This document shows positions 44,659 through 54,149 of a stretch of DNA of 64,000 bases, piece by piece. Numbering within the stretch: the first letter of the stretch is position 1; each line of letters opens with the position of its first letter. Where the stretch lies: NCBI RefSeq assembly GCF_030504625.1, contig NZ_JAUKWH010000004.1:62001-126000 (forward strand), read 5' to 3'. The translations under genes and the position numbers were made by a program. The notes below the pieces were generated by a model. That model searched no databases. It saw only the letters and a list, made by a program, of their open reading frames with translations, and was not told the DNA's origin. This DNA comes from Neisseria sp. MVDL19-042950. GTDB taxonomy: Bacteria; Pseudomonadota; Gammaproteobacteria; Burkholderiales; Neisseriaceae.

Positions 44659-45486
44659 ATGAAAACGTTTAATACTTTGGTTTTGGCAAGTGCCGCATCT
44701 TTAGCACTTTCTGCTTGCGGGGCGGTTAATGATGCACTTGATTCTATTAAGCCGCCCTCAGGGAGAAACGGGCATTACCGTGTTATTTCCACTCCTGATT
44801 TAAGTAGTGCAGATACCAGTAATGTTCGATTGAAAATCAACGGTAAAGTTTATCGTAGTGGTGATCCGATAGATATCGCCCTCTTACATCAAAACCAAGT
44901 TCATAACCAATCTTACGAACTAACTGCCGATAAGATGGAAAACAGGAGGAAAGTTAATTTTAAAGAGGAGGGCACAGCACGGATTTATAAAAACAAATAT
45001 TCGGTAGTATTGGCTGCCCATGTTGAGAAAGAAATAAAAGATAGAACCAGTAGCACGGTTGATAAATCCAAAGTATTGGCCGTACAAGGTATTGCAACTG
45101 AACTTAATGCAGTTATAACGAAAAAAGGGGTATTCGGTTATGAGGGGCAGGCATTTACTGGTAAGAATGACCAAGGGGAACTGATTTATCAGGTGGATTT
45201 TGATAAAGGTACAGGCATAGGTTATGTCAAAAACTTTAAAACTCTGGATACTGTTAATTTGCAGGAAAGCAAAATAACAGGATTTAATCCTGACGGTTCT
45301 TTCAACGCTAAAGTTGGTATTGAAGGAAAAGCGGGTTACAAAGGTAAAGAGGCCGGATCATATAAATTAGGCTTCTTCGGGCCGTCGGCCGAAGAAATTG
45401 CCGGTAAGGCAGAGCTCAAGATTGATGGCAAAGATACCAACATTGGCTTCGGGGGAAGAAAGGTACCTAAGCTAAGAATAAAATAA
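44659..45486 (+). CDS. Slam-dependent-type surface lipoprotein
   Basis: 275 aa. Lipobox LSAC lipidates Cys20, after which comes a short Gly/Ser-containing tether. The C-terminal half is a small beta-barrel ending with GFFGPSAEEIAGKAELK, the signature shared by neisserial surface lipoproteins such as TbpB, fHbp and related Slam substrates. The N-terminal half is a second beta domain without a match that I recognise. These proteins sit on the cell surface and usually bind host proteins or nutrients; the ligand here is unknown. The ATG follows GGAAGGAAAC. Somewhat AT-rich. Confidence 0.72.
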   Translation: MKTFNTLVLASAASLALSACGAVNDALDSIKPPSGRNGHYRVISTPDLSSADTSNVRLKINGKVYRSGDPIDIALLHQNQVHNQSYELTADKMENRRKVNFKEEGTARIYKNKYSVVLAAHVEKEIKDRTSSTVDKSKVLAVQGIATELNAVITKKGVFGYEGQAFTGKNDQGELIYQVDFDKGTGIGYVKNFKTLDTVNLQESKITGFNPDGSFNAKVGIEGKAGYKGKEAGSYKLGFFGPSAEEIAGKAELKIDGKDTNIGFGGRKVPKLRIK

Positions 45487-45563
45487 CTGTTGTGATTTAC
45501 AAAACCTTAAAACGGCAAATAGCACTTGAGCTTTTGCTGTAAATAGAAAGTAAACTTGCTATT

Positions 45564-45596
45564 GAGGCCGTCTGGAAAGGTTTTCAGACGGCCTAA
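45564..45596. terminator. Inverted-DUS terminator
   Basis: GAGGCCGTCTGGAAAG (one mismatch) and its inverted copy, after the surface lipoprotein gene. Confidence 0.6.
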
Positions 45597-45649
45597 TCCT
45601 TTATAATCTTCCGATACCGGCTGGAAATTTGAAACGGAATATCGAAATT

Positions 45650-46510
45650 ATGTGGGAAACCATCAACTATTATCTCTACAACGGCCCGGTAAAGGCGGAG
45701 ATTATTGAATCGGTGCTGATGATTGTGGGCATCATGCTGCTGCGGGGGGTGATTCTGCAAACGCATTTCCGCAGCCATCCGGCAATGGAAATCGAGGAAA
45801 AACGCCGCTGGGTGGTGGCGAGCCGCAATATCACGTTGATTATGGCGATATTCGGCTTGGCGATTATTTGGGCGGCGCAAATCCAAACGTTGGCTTTGTC
45901 GATGTTTGCGGTGGCGGCGGCGATTGTGCTGGCAACGAAAGAGTTGATTATGTGTTTGTCGGGCAGTTTGCTGCGGGCTTCCACCAATCAGTATTCGGTG
46001 GGGGACTATATCGAGGTGGCCGGCCTGCGAGGGCGGGTGGTGGACATCAATATGTTGAATACGCTGATGATGCAGGTGGGGCCCAATCCGCTGGTGGGGC
46101 AGTTGAGCGGCAAAACGGTGTCGTTTCCCAACAGCCTGTTGCTGTCGAGTTCGGTGCAGCGTGATAATATTTTGGGCATGTATGTGATTCATACGTTTGA
46201 AATTCCGGTGCCGGTGCATTTGGATTCGGATGAAATCGTGCCGTTGCTGCAAAAGCTGGTCGACGGTTTGTGCGCGCCTTATATCCCTTCCGTCGAGCGG
46301 CATTTGGAAGAGGTGCAGACGCAGAAGCTGTTTATCACGCCTGCCGCCCAGCCGCGCATCAGCCGTGTGCCGCACGACGATAAAACCTATACAGTGGTGG
46401 TGCGCTTTGCCTCTCCGGTGGCGAAACGGTTGGAAATTCAACAGGCGTTGCTGGATGAGTTTATCCGCATACAGCACAGGCTGCTGGAAGAAACAAGGGT
46501 GCAGATTTGA
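45650..46510 (+). CDS. MscS-family mechanosensitive channel-like protein
   Basis: 286 aa from the ATG at 45650; an in-frame TTG seven codons earlier has no better signal. Three hydrophobic helices (about 20-40, 57-75, 80-100) precede the MscS beta domain with YSVGDYIEVAGLRGRVVDIN and the following VSFPNSLLLSSSVQR. MscS-type channels open on membrane tension and protect against osmotic downshock. The pore helix is Gly/Ala-poor compared with E. coli MscS, so gating may differ. Standalone gene with DUS hairpins on both sides. Confidence 0.82.
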   Translation: MWETINYYLYNGPVKAEIIESVLMIVGIMLLRGVILQTHFRSHPAMEIEEKRRWVVASRNITLIMAIFGLAIIWAAQIQTLALSMFAVAAAIVLATKELIMCLSGSLLRASTNQYSVGDYIEVAGLRGRVVDINMLNTLMMQVGPNPLVGQLSGKTVSFPNSLLLSSSVQRDNILGMYVIHTFEIPVPVHLDSDEIVPLLQKLVDGLCAPYIPSVERHLEEVQTQKLFITPAAQPRISRVPHDDKTYTVVVRFASPVAKRLEIQQALLDEFIRIQHRLLEETRVQI

Positions 46511-46511
46511 T

Positions 46512-46548
46512 AAGAGGCCGTCTGAAAAACTTTTTCAGACGGCCTCTC
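46512..46548. terminator. Inverted-DUS terminator after the MscS-like gene
   Basis: AGAGGCCGTCTGAAAAA directly followed by its inverted copy. Confidence 0.8.
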
Positions 46549-46580
46549 GGTATTTTATGTCGGATATTATTTCCGCTGTG

Positions 46581-46708
46581 GAGTTGCTGCGCCTTAGCGT
46601 GAAGAGAATGATTGTGTAAGCCGCTAAAGCGGCAACGGAATCGGTTTCGTACTCCTTGCACTGTCTGCGGCTTGCTGTCTTTTATTAACAATAAGGTTAT
46701 TTGCTATA
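46581..46708. repeat. Correia-like repeat (MITE), copy C, left end lost
   Basis: Core text GTTGCTGCGCCTTAGC, GAAGAGAATGATT, TCGGTTTCGTACTCCTTG and CTGTCTGCGGCTTGCTG matches copies A and B. The right end is present as ATAAGGTTATTTGCTATA, but no left inverted end is recognisable. The right end finishes at the base next to the BCCT-transporter stop codon. Confidence 0.72.
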
Positions 46709-48529
46709 TCAGGGTTCTTCGGAGTTATCGCTGCTGCTTTGGCGTTGTTCTTCATATACGGCCTTTTGTGCCAGCACCGAACCTTCGGGGGCTTGCGAGG
46801 TTTCGCCGTATTCCCACGGTGCGTTGTCGGGCAATTCTTCGATGTGGATGGTTTTCAGCGAGTAGTCGGGCTGGTAATACAGGTCGTATTTGGCGGCTTT
46901 AATGATAGAAAGCATCATCATGCTCATGATAATCAGCAACGGGGCACCAGAGAAAATAGAGGCCGTCTGAAGCGTGTCGAGGCCGCCGATAAACATCAGC
47001 GCGGCGGGCATAAGGCAAAGGGTAAACGCCCAAAACAGGCGGTTCCAACGGTGCGGTTCGCCGTCTACTTCATGTTGCACGACGGAGGCGAGAATATAGG
47101 AAATGCTGTCGAAAGTGGTGGCGGTAAAAATCACGGCAAGCAGGGTAAACACGGCAATCGCCAGCGGTGCGGCGGGCAGGGTGTTTAAAACGGCAAAAAT
47201 AGTGGCGGTGGCTCCTTTTTCGTTGAGCACGGCAATTACGTCCAGCGTATCGGAAAGTTGGAGATAAAGGCCGTAATTGCCCAAAATGATGAAGAATACG
47301 GCGCAGCCGAGCGAGCCGTAAAACATCGAGCCCACGGTCATTTGCCGAATGGTGCGGCCTTTGGATATTTTGGCGATAAACAGCCCGATGGTCGGCGCGT
47401 ATACCAGCCACCATGCCCAGTAGAATATCGTCCAGTCTTTCGGAAAACCGGTGTTTTTAAAACCGTGGTGTTCAAACCGCCCGAACGATTCCGTCCACGT
47501 CATCATGGTGAACATTTGCGTGAGCGAGCGGCCGAGGCTTTCCAAGCCCGTGTTCAGAATAAATACGGTAGGCCCGACTGCCAACACGAAAACCAGAAAG
47601 ACAATGGACAGATAAAAGTTGATGTTGGATAAAAATTGGATGCCGCCGCGCAAGCCCTGATAGGCGCTGTAAGCGAAAATCATGGTGGTAACCAGCAGCA
47701 CCGCCAGCCGTATGCCGAGGCTGTTGGGAATGCCGAACAGCTCATACAGCCCTTCGGTAATCATCGGCGAGGCCAGCCCCAGAGTGGTTGCGCCGCCGCC
47801 GATCATGCCGAATACGAAAAACACGTCAATCAGTTTGCCCCAGTTGCTCTTGGCGAATTTTTCTCCCGTGAGCGGCATCAGGCTCTGGCTGACTTTCAGT
47901 ACGGGCGAATTGCGTACGTGGGCGAAATAGGCGATGGCAACCGCAGGCACCAGATAAATCGCCCATGCCACCGGCCCCCAATGGAAGAGGCCGTAAGTGC
48001 TGGCCCAGCGCACGGCTTCGGGCGAACCGGCCGCAATGCCGAATGGCGGCCCTTGATAATAATAAGCCCATTCCAGCGTGCCCCAGTAAAGAATACTGGC
48101 ACCGATGCCGCCGCAAAACATCATGGCCGCCCATGAGCCGGTTTTGAACTCGATTTCGTCTTCAGGTTTGCCGAGCTTGATATTGCCGATATCGGAAAAC
48201 GAGATGTAAGTAACGAAAATAAAAGCCAGCACACCGAAAGTCAGATAGCCCACGCCGAACTTGTCGGTAACGAATGCTTTGGTGGCGGCAACCCAATCCG
48301 CCCCTTGCACGGGAAACGCAACCAACGGCAGCGTTATGCCGAAAAGCAGCACCAATACGCTGAAAAAAGTGAATTTGTCGATACGGGTGTCGGATACCCC
48401 TGAGATGCCGTGCGGTTGGAAGTTTTTGTCGGCATCAAACGTACCCAAGTGCCGGAAAGACATGCGTCGGCCCGCGGGTTTGTAGCGGAAGTTGGCAGAT
48501 TTGCTATCGTGTTGATTTTGAACAGACAA
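46709..48529 (-). CDS. BCCT-family transporter (betaine/choline/carnitine type)
   Basis: 606 aa starting at a TTG (48529), which is preceded by a perfect AAGGAG at 8 nt; the first in-frame ATG would remove 22 residues. Twelve hydrophobic helices follow, with the BCCT glycine-rich helix GGIGASILYWGTLEW and, later, the Trp-rich segment IFYWAWWLVYAPTIGLFIAKISKGRTIRQ. It imports osmoprotectants such as glycine betaine or choline, Na- or H-coupled. Substrate cannot be fixed by eye. The C-terminal tail of about 100 residues is hydrophilic, as in osmosensing members. Single gene. Confidence 0.88.
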   Translation of the reverse strand: MSVQNQHDSKSANFRYKPAGRRMSFRHLGTFDADKNFQPHGISGVSDTRIDKFTFFSVLVLLFGITLPLVAFPVQGADWVAATKAFVTDKFGVGYLTFGVLAFIFVTYISFSDIGNIKLGKPEDEIEFKTGSWAAMMFCGGIGASILYWGTLEWAYYYQGPPFGIAAGSPEAVRWASTYGLFHWGPVAWAIYLVPAVAIAYFAHVRNSPVLKVSQSLMPLTGEKFAKSNWGKLIDVFFVFGMIGGGATTLGLASPMITEGLYELFGIPNSLGIRLAVLLVTTMIFAYSAYQGLRGGIQFLSNINFYLSIVFLVFVLAVGPTVFILNTGLESLGRSLTQMFTMMTWTESFGRFEHHGFKNTGFPKDWTIFYWAWWLVYAPTIGLFIAKISKGRTIRQMTVGSMFYGSLGCAVFFIILGNYGLYLQLSDTLDVIAVLNEKGATATIFAVLNTLPAAPLAIAVFTLLAVIFTATTFDSISYILASVVQHEVDGEPHRWNRLFWAFTLCLMPAALMFIGGLDTLQTASIFSGAPLLIIMSMMMLSIIKAAKYDLYYQPDYSLKTIHIEELPDNAPWEYGETSQAPEGSVLAQKAVYEEQRQSSSDNSEEP

Positions 48530-48844
48530 TGTTTTACTCCTTAACCAAACTTTAAAAGTAATGTTTCGTGAGCAGCATGTCGGTTGTTATTATTTTGTTT
48601 TTTAGGTATTGGTGAAAGAATCTTTTGAAAAGAAAGACATATAAGAAGTTTGTGAGCGTAAGTTATTATAGCATAGATATATAGTATTGATTTTTAAGGA
48701 GAAAATATTCAAGTGTGGGCATTCGTTTTACATCGGGCAAGGTATACGCAAAGGAGGCCGTCTGAAAACTTTTTTCAGACGGCCTCTGTAAAAAAGCAAC
48801 GGCAAAATACCGTTGCTTCGGAGCAAACCCGTTCAAACAGGCGG
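48530..48844. other. Intergenic region between asd and the BCCT gene
   Basis: 315 nt. An inverted-DUS terminator of asd lies at 48751-48788; the rest is AT-rich and must hold the BCCT-gene promoter. No gene seen. Confidence 0.5.
48751..48788. terminator. Inverted-DUS terminator after asd
   Basis: GGAGGCCGTCTGAAAAC pairs with TTTTTTCAGACGGCCTC. Confidence 0.8.
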
Positions 48845-49963
48845 TTAGTTCAGATTACCCAAAACAATCCGCAACATACGGCGCAGCGGTTCGGCCGCAC
48901 CCCATAAAAGCTGGTCGCCTACGGTAAACGCGCTGATGTATTCGCCGCCCATGCCCATTTTGCGGATACGGCCAACGGGCACGCTTAATGTGCCGGTTAC
49001 TTTGGCGGGGGTCAGCTCGGTCATGCTGGCTTCTTTTTGGTTGGGGATCACTTTTACCCAATCATTCGCCTCGGCCAGCAGTTTTTCGATTTCTTCCAAC
49101 GGCAGGTCTTTGGTGAGCTTCAGCGTAATGGCTTGGCTGTGGCAGCGCATCGCGCCCACACGCACGCACAGGCCGTCGATAACGATGGGGTTGCTGCTGC
49201 GGCCGAGAATTTTGTTGGTTTCCACGCCGCCTTTCCATTCTTCTTTCGATTGGCCGTTACCTAAATCGGCATCAATCCACGGAATCAGGCTGCCGGCCAA
49301 CGGTACGCCGAAGTTGGCTTTGGGGTAGCTGTCGCTGCGCAGAAAATCGGATACTTTACGGTCGATATCGAGAATCGCACCGGCAGGGTCGGCCACTTCG
49401 GTTTTGACTTCGTTGTGGATGGCGCCCATGCCTTCAATCAGTTCGCGCATGTTTTTTGCGCCCGCACCCGATGCGGCTTGGTAAGTCATGCTGGTGGCCC
49501 ATTCGACCAAACCGTTTTGGAACAAGCCGCCCAAAGCCATCAACATCAACGATACGGTACAGTTGCCGCCGATGTAGTTTTTCACACCGTTTTTCAAGGC
49601 TCCGTCGATAACGTTGCGGTTAACGGGGTCGAGGATAATCACGGCATCGTCATCCATACGCAGGGCGGAAGCCGCATCAATCCAATAGCCGTTCCAGCCG
49701 CTCTCGCGCAAGGGTTTAAACACGGCTTTGGTATAATCACCGCCTTGGCAGGTAACGATAATATCCATTTTGGCCAGTTCGCCGATATCGTTGGCATCCA
49801 GCAGGGTTTTGGCCGCTTGGCCGAAGTCGGGGGCGGCACCGCCTACGTTGGAGGTGGTGAAAAACACGGCTTCGGGGATGTGCGAGAAATCGTTTTCTTC
49901 TTTCATTCGTTGCATCAACACCGAACCGACCATGCCGCGCCAGCCGACGAATCCTACTTTCAT
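48845..49963 (-). CDS. asd: Aspartate-semialdehyde dehydrogenase
   Basis: 372 aa, gamma-proteobacterial-type Asd. NADP-binding [14 protein letters not shown] at the N-terminus, catalytic Cys in [12 protein letters not shown], and the catalytic His in [14 protein letters not shown]. It reduces aspartyl phosphate to the semialdehyde, the branch point to lysine, diaminopimelate, threonine and methionine, and so feeds the peptidoglycan pathway of the dcw genes downstream. Single gene; good ribosome site (AAAGGAGCAAACCC). Confidence 0.96.
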   Translation of the reverse strand: MKVGFVGWRGMVGSVLMQRMKEENDFSHIPEAVFFTTSNVGGAAPDFGQAAKTLLDANDIGELAKMDIIVTCQGGDYTKAVFKPLRESGWNGYWIDAASALRMDDDAVIILDPVNRNVIDGALKNGVKNYIGGNCTVSLMLMALGGLFQNGLVEWATSMTYQAASGAGAKNMRELIEGMGAIHNEVKTEVADPAGAILDIDRKVSDFLRSDSYPKANFGVPLAGSLIPWIDADLGNGQSKEEWKGGVETNKILGRSSNPIVIDGLCVRVGAMRCHSQAITLKLTKDLPLEEIEKLLAEANDWVKVIPNQKEASMTELTPAKVTGTLSVPVGRIRKMGMGGEYISAFTVGDQLLWGAAEPLRRMLRIVLGNLN

Positions 49964-50132
49964 GGGTTTGCTCCTTTGAAAAATTGTTTACAAAACGGTG
50001 AGTAATGATGAAGATAGCGTTTTAACGCCGAGGGGCATAAATGTAAAGGTTTTTTTGTGGTATTTTGATAAAAAACGGAATAAATACCGGAAGTAAGGCC
50101 GGATTCGGATAACATTAAAACGGAGTGTATAA

Positions 50133-50750
50133 ATGAACGAAATCAATACGAACGGAATGCAAATGCCGCCGCCGGAAGAAGTGGAAGTTGAAATTGCCTC
50201 GGCCGGCCGTCGTATCGGAGCCTATTTGCTGAACTGCCTATTTTCTATTTTGGCTTATTTGCCGTTTATCGGCAGTATATTTCTGGCTGTAAGCGACGGT
50301 TATGTGGCACGGGCCGGCGGTACGGAAAATTTGGAAAATCTGGCCGTCGAAAACATCAATTGGATGTGGATGCTCGGCGGATTGCTGGTATTGCTGGTGT
50401 ATGTTGTGATACAGGCTTGGTATATGAGCCGCGACGGTCAGTCGTTAGGTAAAAAAATCCTGAACATCCGCTTGCTGAAAACCGACGGCAGCAATCCGGG
50501 CTTCTGGGGCGCTGTTTTGCTGAGGGAAGTGGCGTTCAATATTATGCTGACCATCGGTGCTTTGATTGCAGGCTATCTGCTTGCCTTGCTTTTCGGCAGC
50601 GGGGGAGAAATCGCCGATGTGATTGCCAATACTATATCGCTTATCGTTTGGCTGGTTTGCTTCGTGATGCTGTTCAACCGCTCGAAAGACCGCCGCACTT
50701 TGCAGGATTATCTGGCCGATACCGTAGTGGTGCGTTTACCGAAACGTTAA
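50133..50750 (+). CDS. RDD-family membrane protein
   Basis: 205 aa. The RDD signature starts with AGRRIGAYLLNCLFSILAYLPF-type text (Arg plus Asn instead of the usual Asp in helix 1) and continues with SLGKKILNIRLLKTDG and RSKDRRTLQDYLADT. Three to four membrane helices. RDD proteins may act in Na/H exchange or osmolyte handling, but function is not settled. Divergent from asd. Confidence 0.82.
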   Translation: MNEINTNGMQMPPPEEVEVEIASAGRRIGAYLLNCLFSILAYLPFIGSIFLAVSDGYVARAGGTENLENLAVENINWMWMLGGLLVLLVYVVIQAWYMSRDGQSLGKKILNIRLLKTDGSNPGFWGAVLLREVAFNIMLTIGALIAGYLLALLFGSGGEIADVIANTISLIVWLVCFVMLFNRSKDRRTLQDYLADTVVVRLPKR

Positions 50751-50780
50751 ATAAATTGCAGGGAAGGTGGCTGCAAAAGC

Positions 50781-50815
50781 GGAGGCCGTCTGAAAAGGTT
50801 TTCAGACGGCCTCTA
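50781..50815. terminator. Inverted-DUS terminator after the RDD gene
   Basis: GGAGGCCGTCTGAAAAG directly followed by its inverted copy. Confidence 0.8.
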
Positions 50816-50835
50816 AAGAGTTGGTTATAAAAAAC

Positions 50836-50867
50836 AAAAAGACTTGGTTTTCATACCAAGTCTTTTT
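50836..50867 (-). terminator. tRNA operon terminator
   Basis: AAAAAGACTTGG and CCAAGTCTTTTTT arms around an 8-nt loop, just downstream of tRNA-Ala on the minus strand. Confidence 0.85.
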
Positions 50868-50874
50868 TGTTCTA

Positions 50875-50950
<76 letters not shown>

Positions 50951-50956
50951 GAAATA

Positions 50957-51033
50957 TGGTGGCGAATCAGGGACTCGAACCCCGGACACAAGGATTATGA
51001 TTCCTCTGCTCTAACCGACTGAGCTAATTCGCC
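50957..51033 (-). tRNA. tRNA-Met (CAT)
   Basis: 77 nt with encoded CCA. Acceptor GGCGAAT pairs with ATTCGCC; D-arm AGCTCAGTCGGTTAGAGC; anticodon loop ATCATAA, anticodon CAT; T-loop TTCGAGT. The perfect acceptor pair and D-loop point to elongator tRNA-Met; a CAT-anticodon tRNA-Ile2 is the alternative. Confidence 0.92.
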
Positions 51034-51146
51034 GTTTCATGAAAGCGTGATTATACGGCTTTTTTGTTTTTGGGCAACCGATTTATCGGCTTATGTTTGT
51101 TTTTATTTGATTTTTATAAGAAAAAATATCAATTTTGTGTGCTTGG

Positions 51147-51209
51147 AAAGCATGGGGGCCGTCTGAAAAAAGCATGGCAAACCAACGGTGTGGTTTTCAG
51201 ACGGCCTCG
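51147..51209. terminator. Inverted-DUS hairpin after the MidA-like gene
   Basis: GGCCGTCTGAAAA and TTTTCAGACGGCC with a loop of about 30 nt, between the MidA-like gene stop and the tRNAs. Confidence 0.6.
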
Positions 51210-51223
51210 TATCCGCTTTGTAT

Positions 51224-52375
51224 TCACAATTTGTGGCAGATGTCGCCAAACATAAAGCCTTGCCAGTCAACATCAATGCCGCGCCCGAAGGCGATGACTT
51301 TAAACAATTCGCCCATTTCATGCTGGCCGACCAGTTTGTGTACGGCGGCGGTTTCGCGGATATAGTCGGCGGAATCGGGTGCGGCGGTTTGTGCCAGCAT
51401 TTCGGTAATGCCGAGGTTGAGCAGGAAATTGGCTTGGGTGATGTAGCCGATTAAGTCCAGTCCGGCATCGGTGCCTGCCAAAGCGATATCGGTGAAATTC
51501 ACATGGGCGGTCAGGTCGGTAAGGCCGATGTGGAAAAACGGGTCGTGCACGGTGTGGTGGCGGTAGTGGCCGATGAATGTGCCCATGTGCCGTTGCGGGT
51601 GGTAATACTGGGCGGCATCGAAACCGTAATCGATAAAAATCATGCCGCCGCGCACGAGTTTTTCGGCAAGTGTGCGGATAAAGGCGTGTTGGGCGGGGTG
51701 TAATTCGCTGGTGTACGGTTCGGACGCGGGAAAGTATTCGGCGGCGGCTTTGAGCAGTTCTTCTTGCGCCAGAGGGCGGGCGGTTTGGATAAACGATTGG
51801 CTTTCTAAGGCCACGCCCATCTGCCAAAAGCTGCCGTGTTCGCGTTTAACGATTTCGCAGGGCATGGCGTCCAGCACTTCGTTGCCGATGATGATGCCGT
51901 CGAAGGTGTCGGGCAGGGTGTTTAGGTGGATAACTTTATCTGCCGCTCGGGGAGCTTTTTCGAGAATGTGCCGGCGTTGGCGTTCAGCCAGTTCGCTTGA
52001 TAATTCAATGATGTAGTAATGCTTGAGGCCGTCTGAAAACTGTTGCAGCAAGGTCGCGGCCAGTTCGCCCGTGCCGGCGCCGAATTCGTAAATATTGCCG
52101 TCGGTTTGCGGCAGCACGGCGGCGATTTGGCGGGCAAGGGTTTGGCCGAATAGCGGGGACAATGTCGGAGCGGTAATGAAATCGCCTGCCGCGCCGATTT
52201 TGTGTGCGCCGCCGGTGTAGTAACCGTATTCGGGGGCGTAAAGTGCCAGTTGCATGAAGCGGGAAAACGGAATGAAATTGTCATTTTTTGTAATTTCTTC
52301 CGCAATCAGGTTTTGTAAGGCTTGGGAGGAGGCCGAAGCTGCTGCGGACGGGGCGGGGAGTTGCGGGTTTATCAT
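51224..52375 (-). CDS. MidA/NDUFAF7-family SAM-dependent methyltransferase
   Basis: 383 aa. IPFSRFMQLALYAPEYGYYT at the N-terminus, the SAM motif YEFGAGTGELAATLL, and FIDYGFDAAQYYHPQR...GTFIGHYRHH are typical of the DUF185 family. The mitochondrial member methylates an arginine of a complex I subunit; a similar role for bacterial ones is plausible but untested. An in-frame DUS encodes part of SDGLKHYYI. It is upstream of the dcw cluster on the opposite strand. Confidence 0.88.
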   Translation of the reverse strand: MINPQLPAPSAAASASSQALQNLIAEEITKNDNFIPFSRFMQLALYAPEYGYYTGGAHKIGAAGDFITAPTLSPLFGQTLARQIAAVLPQTDGNIYEFGAGTGELAATLLQQFSDGLKHYYIIELSSELAERQRRHILEKAPRAADKVIHLNTLPDTFDGIIIGNEVLDAMPCEIVKREHGSFWQMGVALESQSFIQTARPLAQEELLKAAAEYFPASEPYTSELHPAQHAFIRTLAEKLVRGGMIFIDYGFDAAQYYHPQRHMGTFIGHYRHHTVHDPFFHIGLTDLTAHVNFTDIALAGTDAGLDLIGYITQANFLLNLGITEMLAQTAAPDSADYIRETAAVHKLVGQHEMGELFKVIAFGRGIDVDWQGFMFGDICHKL

Positions 52376-52692
52376 TGTTAGAACATGTAAATTTTATATG
52401 GACTCGCGTGTATTATAGCGCGGATTGAAACGGCATGTTTTTTATGCCTTTTTTACTAAATATAGTAGTTAGTGTAATTAATCTACGCTAGATGTAGTAT
52501 TTTATGCATACGGGTATGCGCCAAAGGCGGGCGCATGCCCGTGTTTTTTAAAGGTAAGTGGTTGTCTAAACGCTTATTTTTGCTGAATCGCGGATTTGAC
52601 CATATCTGTAAAATTTCTTATAGTGTGGGCATGTGGGGTAATGTGTGTCAAAGTGTCGCTGTTGCCCGGATTTGTTAACGGAGTGGGATAAA
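52376..52692. other. Regulatory region upstream of the dcw cluster
   Basis: 317 nt between divergent genes. It carries two plus-strand hairpins with T-runs (52432-52453 and 52510-52549), a palindrome TACTA-AATA-TAGTA at about 52455, and near the mraZ start a run of three G/T-rich 8-nt units (GTGGGCAT, GTGGGGTA, ATGTGTGT at 52625-52648). MraZ is known to bind TGGG-type direct repeats at its own promoter, so these units are candidate operators. Confidence 0.4.
52510..52549 (+). terminator. Orphan intrinsic terminator before mraZ
   Basis: ACGGG-t-ATGCGCC pairs with GGCGCAT-g-CCCGT, followed by GTTTTTT. No plus-strand gene lies upstream, so it would end a short leader or small RNA. Confidence 0.7.
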
Positions 52693-53148
52693 GTGTTTGG
52701 TGGCGTTCACGAGTTGAGCATAGACAGCAAAGGGCGGTTGGCGATTCCTGCCAAGTTCCGCGAGCTTTTGCTGCGCCATTACACGCCGGCCGTGGTGGCA
52801 ACGCTGGATTCGCGCAGCCGCCTGCTGATTTATCCCGAGTCGGAATGGCAAAAAGTTGCCGAGCAGTTGTTGTCTTTGAAAGTGGCCGGCAATCTGGCTT
52901 TGCAGCGTTACCAAAACCTGTTGCTGCACAACGCCGATACGCTGGAATTGGATACGGCAGGGCGCGTGTTGTTGCCCGCCAATCTGCGCCGCCGCGTGGA
53001 TTTCGATAAAGACGTTACGCTGGTGGGGCGGGCCAACCGCTTGGAGCTGTGGGGTCGCAAACATTGGGAAGATGAAATGAACAAGGCTTTGGATATCGAC
53101 CCCGACGAGCTGGCTTTCCAGCTGAGCCAAACGGATTTGCAATTGTGA
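52693..53148 (+). CDS. mraZ: Transcriptional regulator MraZ
   Basis: 151 aa from the GTG at 52693 (GGAGTGGGATAAA upstream); a longer frame adds unlikely sequence. Two AbrB-like swapped-hairpin halves are seen: [22 protein letters not shown] and [20 protein letters not shown], each with the DxxGR core. MraZ represses its own dcw operon in E. coli by binding repeats upstream of mraZ. It overlaps rsmH by GTGA, so the two are translationally coupled. Confidence 0.95.
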   Translation: MFGGVHELSIDSKGRLAIPAKFRELLLRHYTPAVVATLDSRSRLLIYPESEWQKVAEQLLSLKVAGNLALQRYQNLLLHNADTLELDTAGRVLLPANLRRRVDFDKDVTLVGRANRLELWGRKHWEDEMNKALDIDPDELAFQLSQTDLQL

Positions 53149-54113
53149 TTGCCGCCGAACCTTTACAGCATGTAACCGTGCTGCTGCATGAAGCGGTTGA
53201 CGCATTGAATATCCGCCCGAACGGTATTTATGTGGACGGCACATTCGGCAGGGGAGGGCATTCCCGCCTGATTTTGTCGAAGCTGGGCGAACAAGGCCGT
53301 TTGGTGGTGTTTGACAAAGACCCGCAGGCCATTGCGGTGGCAAACGAATTGGCGGCACAAGACAAACGCGTGAGCGTGGTATACAACGGCTTCGCTACTT
53401 TTCAGACGGCCTTAGACGAACTGGGCATTGCCGAAATCGACGGTGCATTGTTTGACTTGGGTATTTCGTCGCCGCAGATAGACGAAGCGGAGCGCGGATT
53501 CAGTTTCCGTTTTGATGCGCCGCTGGATATGCGTATGGATCCCACGAGAGGGATGTCGGCGGCAGAATGGATTGCCGTTGCCGACGAACAGGAATTGCAC
53601 GAGGTAATTAAGAATTATGGTGAAGAGCGGTTTAGTCGCCAAATTGCGCGCGCCATTGTTTCGCAACGCGAAACGGCACCCATCGATACAACCCGCAAGC
53701 TGGCGCAGCTCGTGGCGCAAAACGTCCGTACTCGTGAGCGCGGTCAAGATCCGGCGACCCGGACGTTCCAAGCCGTTCGGATTTTCATCAACCGTGAGCT
53801 TGAAGAAGTAAAAGAAGTTTTGCCGCAGGTTACAGGCCGTCTGAAAGAGGGCGGCAGGCTGGCTGTGATTGCGTTTCACTCGCTGGAAGACCGCATTGTG
53901 AAACAGTTTATCAAGCAGTATTCGCAACCCCTTCAGCTGCCGCGTTGGGCGGCGGTGAAAGAAGCCGATTTGCCGCAGCCGCCTTTGAAGGCAGTGGGTA
54001 AGGCCATCAAGCCGGGTGGGGAGGAAACCGCAGCCAATCCGCGCGCACGTTCGGCCGTATTGCGTGTGGCCGAGCGCACAAGCGGCAAGTTTGAAGTACA
54101 ACAGGCCGTCTGA
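53145..54113 (+). CDS. rsmH: 16S rRNA m4C1402 methyltransferase RsmH
   Basis: 322 aa from the GTG at 53145, which overlaps the mra[18 protein letters not shown] and the SAM motif [11 protein letters not shown] open the protein; [19 protein letters not shown] and [11 protein letters not shown] complete the family pattern. It methylates C1402 in the 16S decoding centre. The end is a DUS: CAG GCC GTC TGA gives Gln-Ala-Val-stop, and a second DUS sits 17 nt further on, before ftsL. Confidence 0.95.
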   Translation: MIAAEPLQHVTVLLHEAVDALNIRPNGIYVDGTFGRGGHSRLILSKLGEQGRLVVFDKDPQAIAVANELAAQDKRVSVVYNGFATFQTALDELGIAEIDGALFDLGISSPQIDEAERGFSFRFDAPLDMRMDPTRGMSAAEWIAVADEQELHEVIKNYGEERFSRQIARAIVSQRETAPIDTTRKLAQLVAQNVRTRERGQDPATRTFQAVRIFINRELEEVKEVLPQVTGRLKEGGRLAVIAFHSLEDRIVKQFIKQYSQPLQLPRWAAVKEADLPQPPLKAVGKAIKPGGEETAANPRARSAVLRVAERTSGKFEVQQAV

Positions 54114-54149
54114 AAAGGCAGATGCAGTCGGAAGGCCGTCTGAAAAAAT

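Noticed and set aside
44490-44672. A 60-codon frame before the surface lipoprotein gene.
   Set aside because: No ribosome site or coding bias; it covers the candidate promoter and the lipoprotein ribosome site.
44659-45486. Naming the surface lipoprotein fHbp.
   Set aside because: Only the C-terminal barrel signature is shared, and this is common to several Slam substrates.
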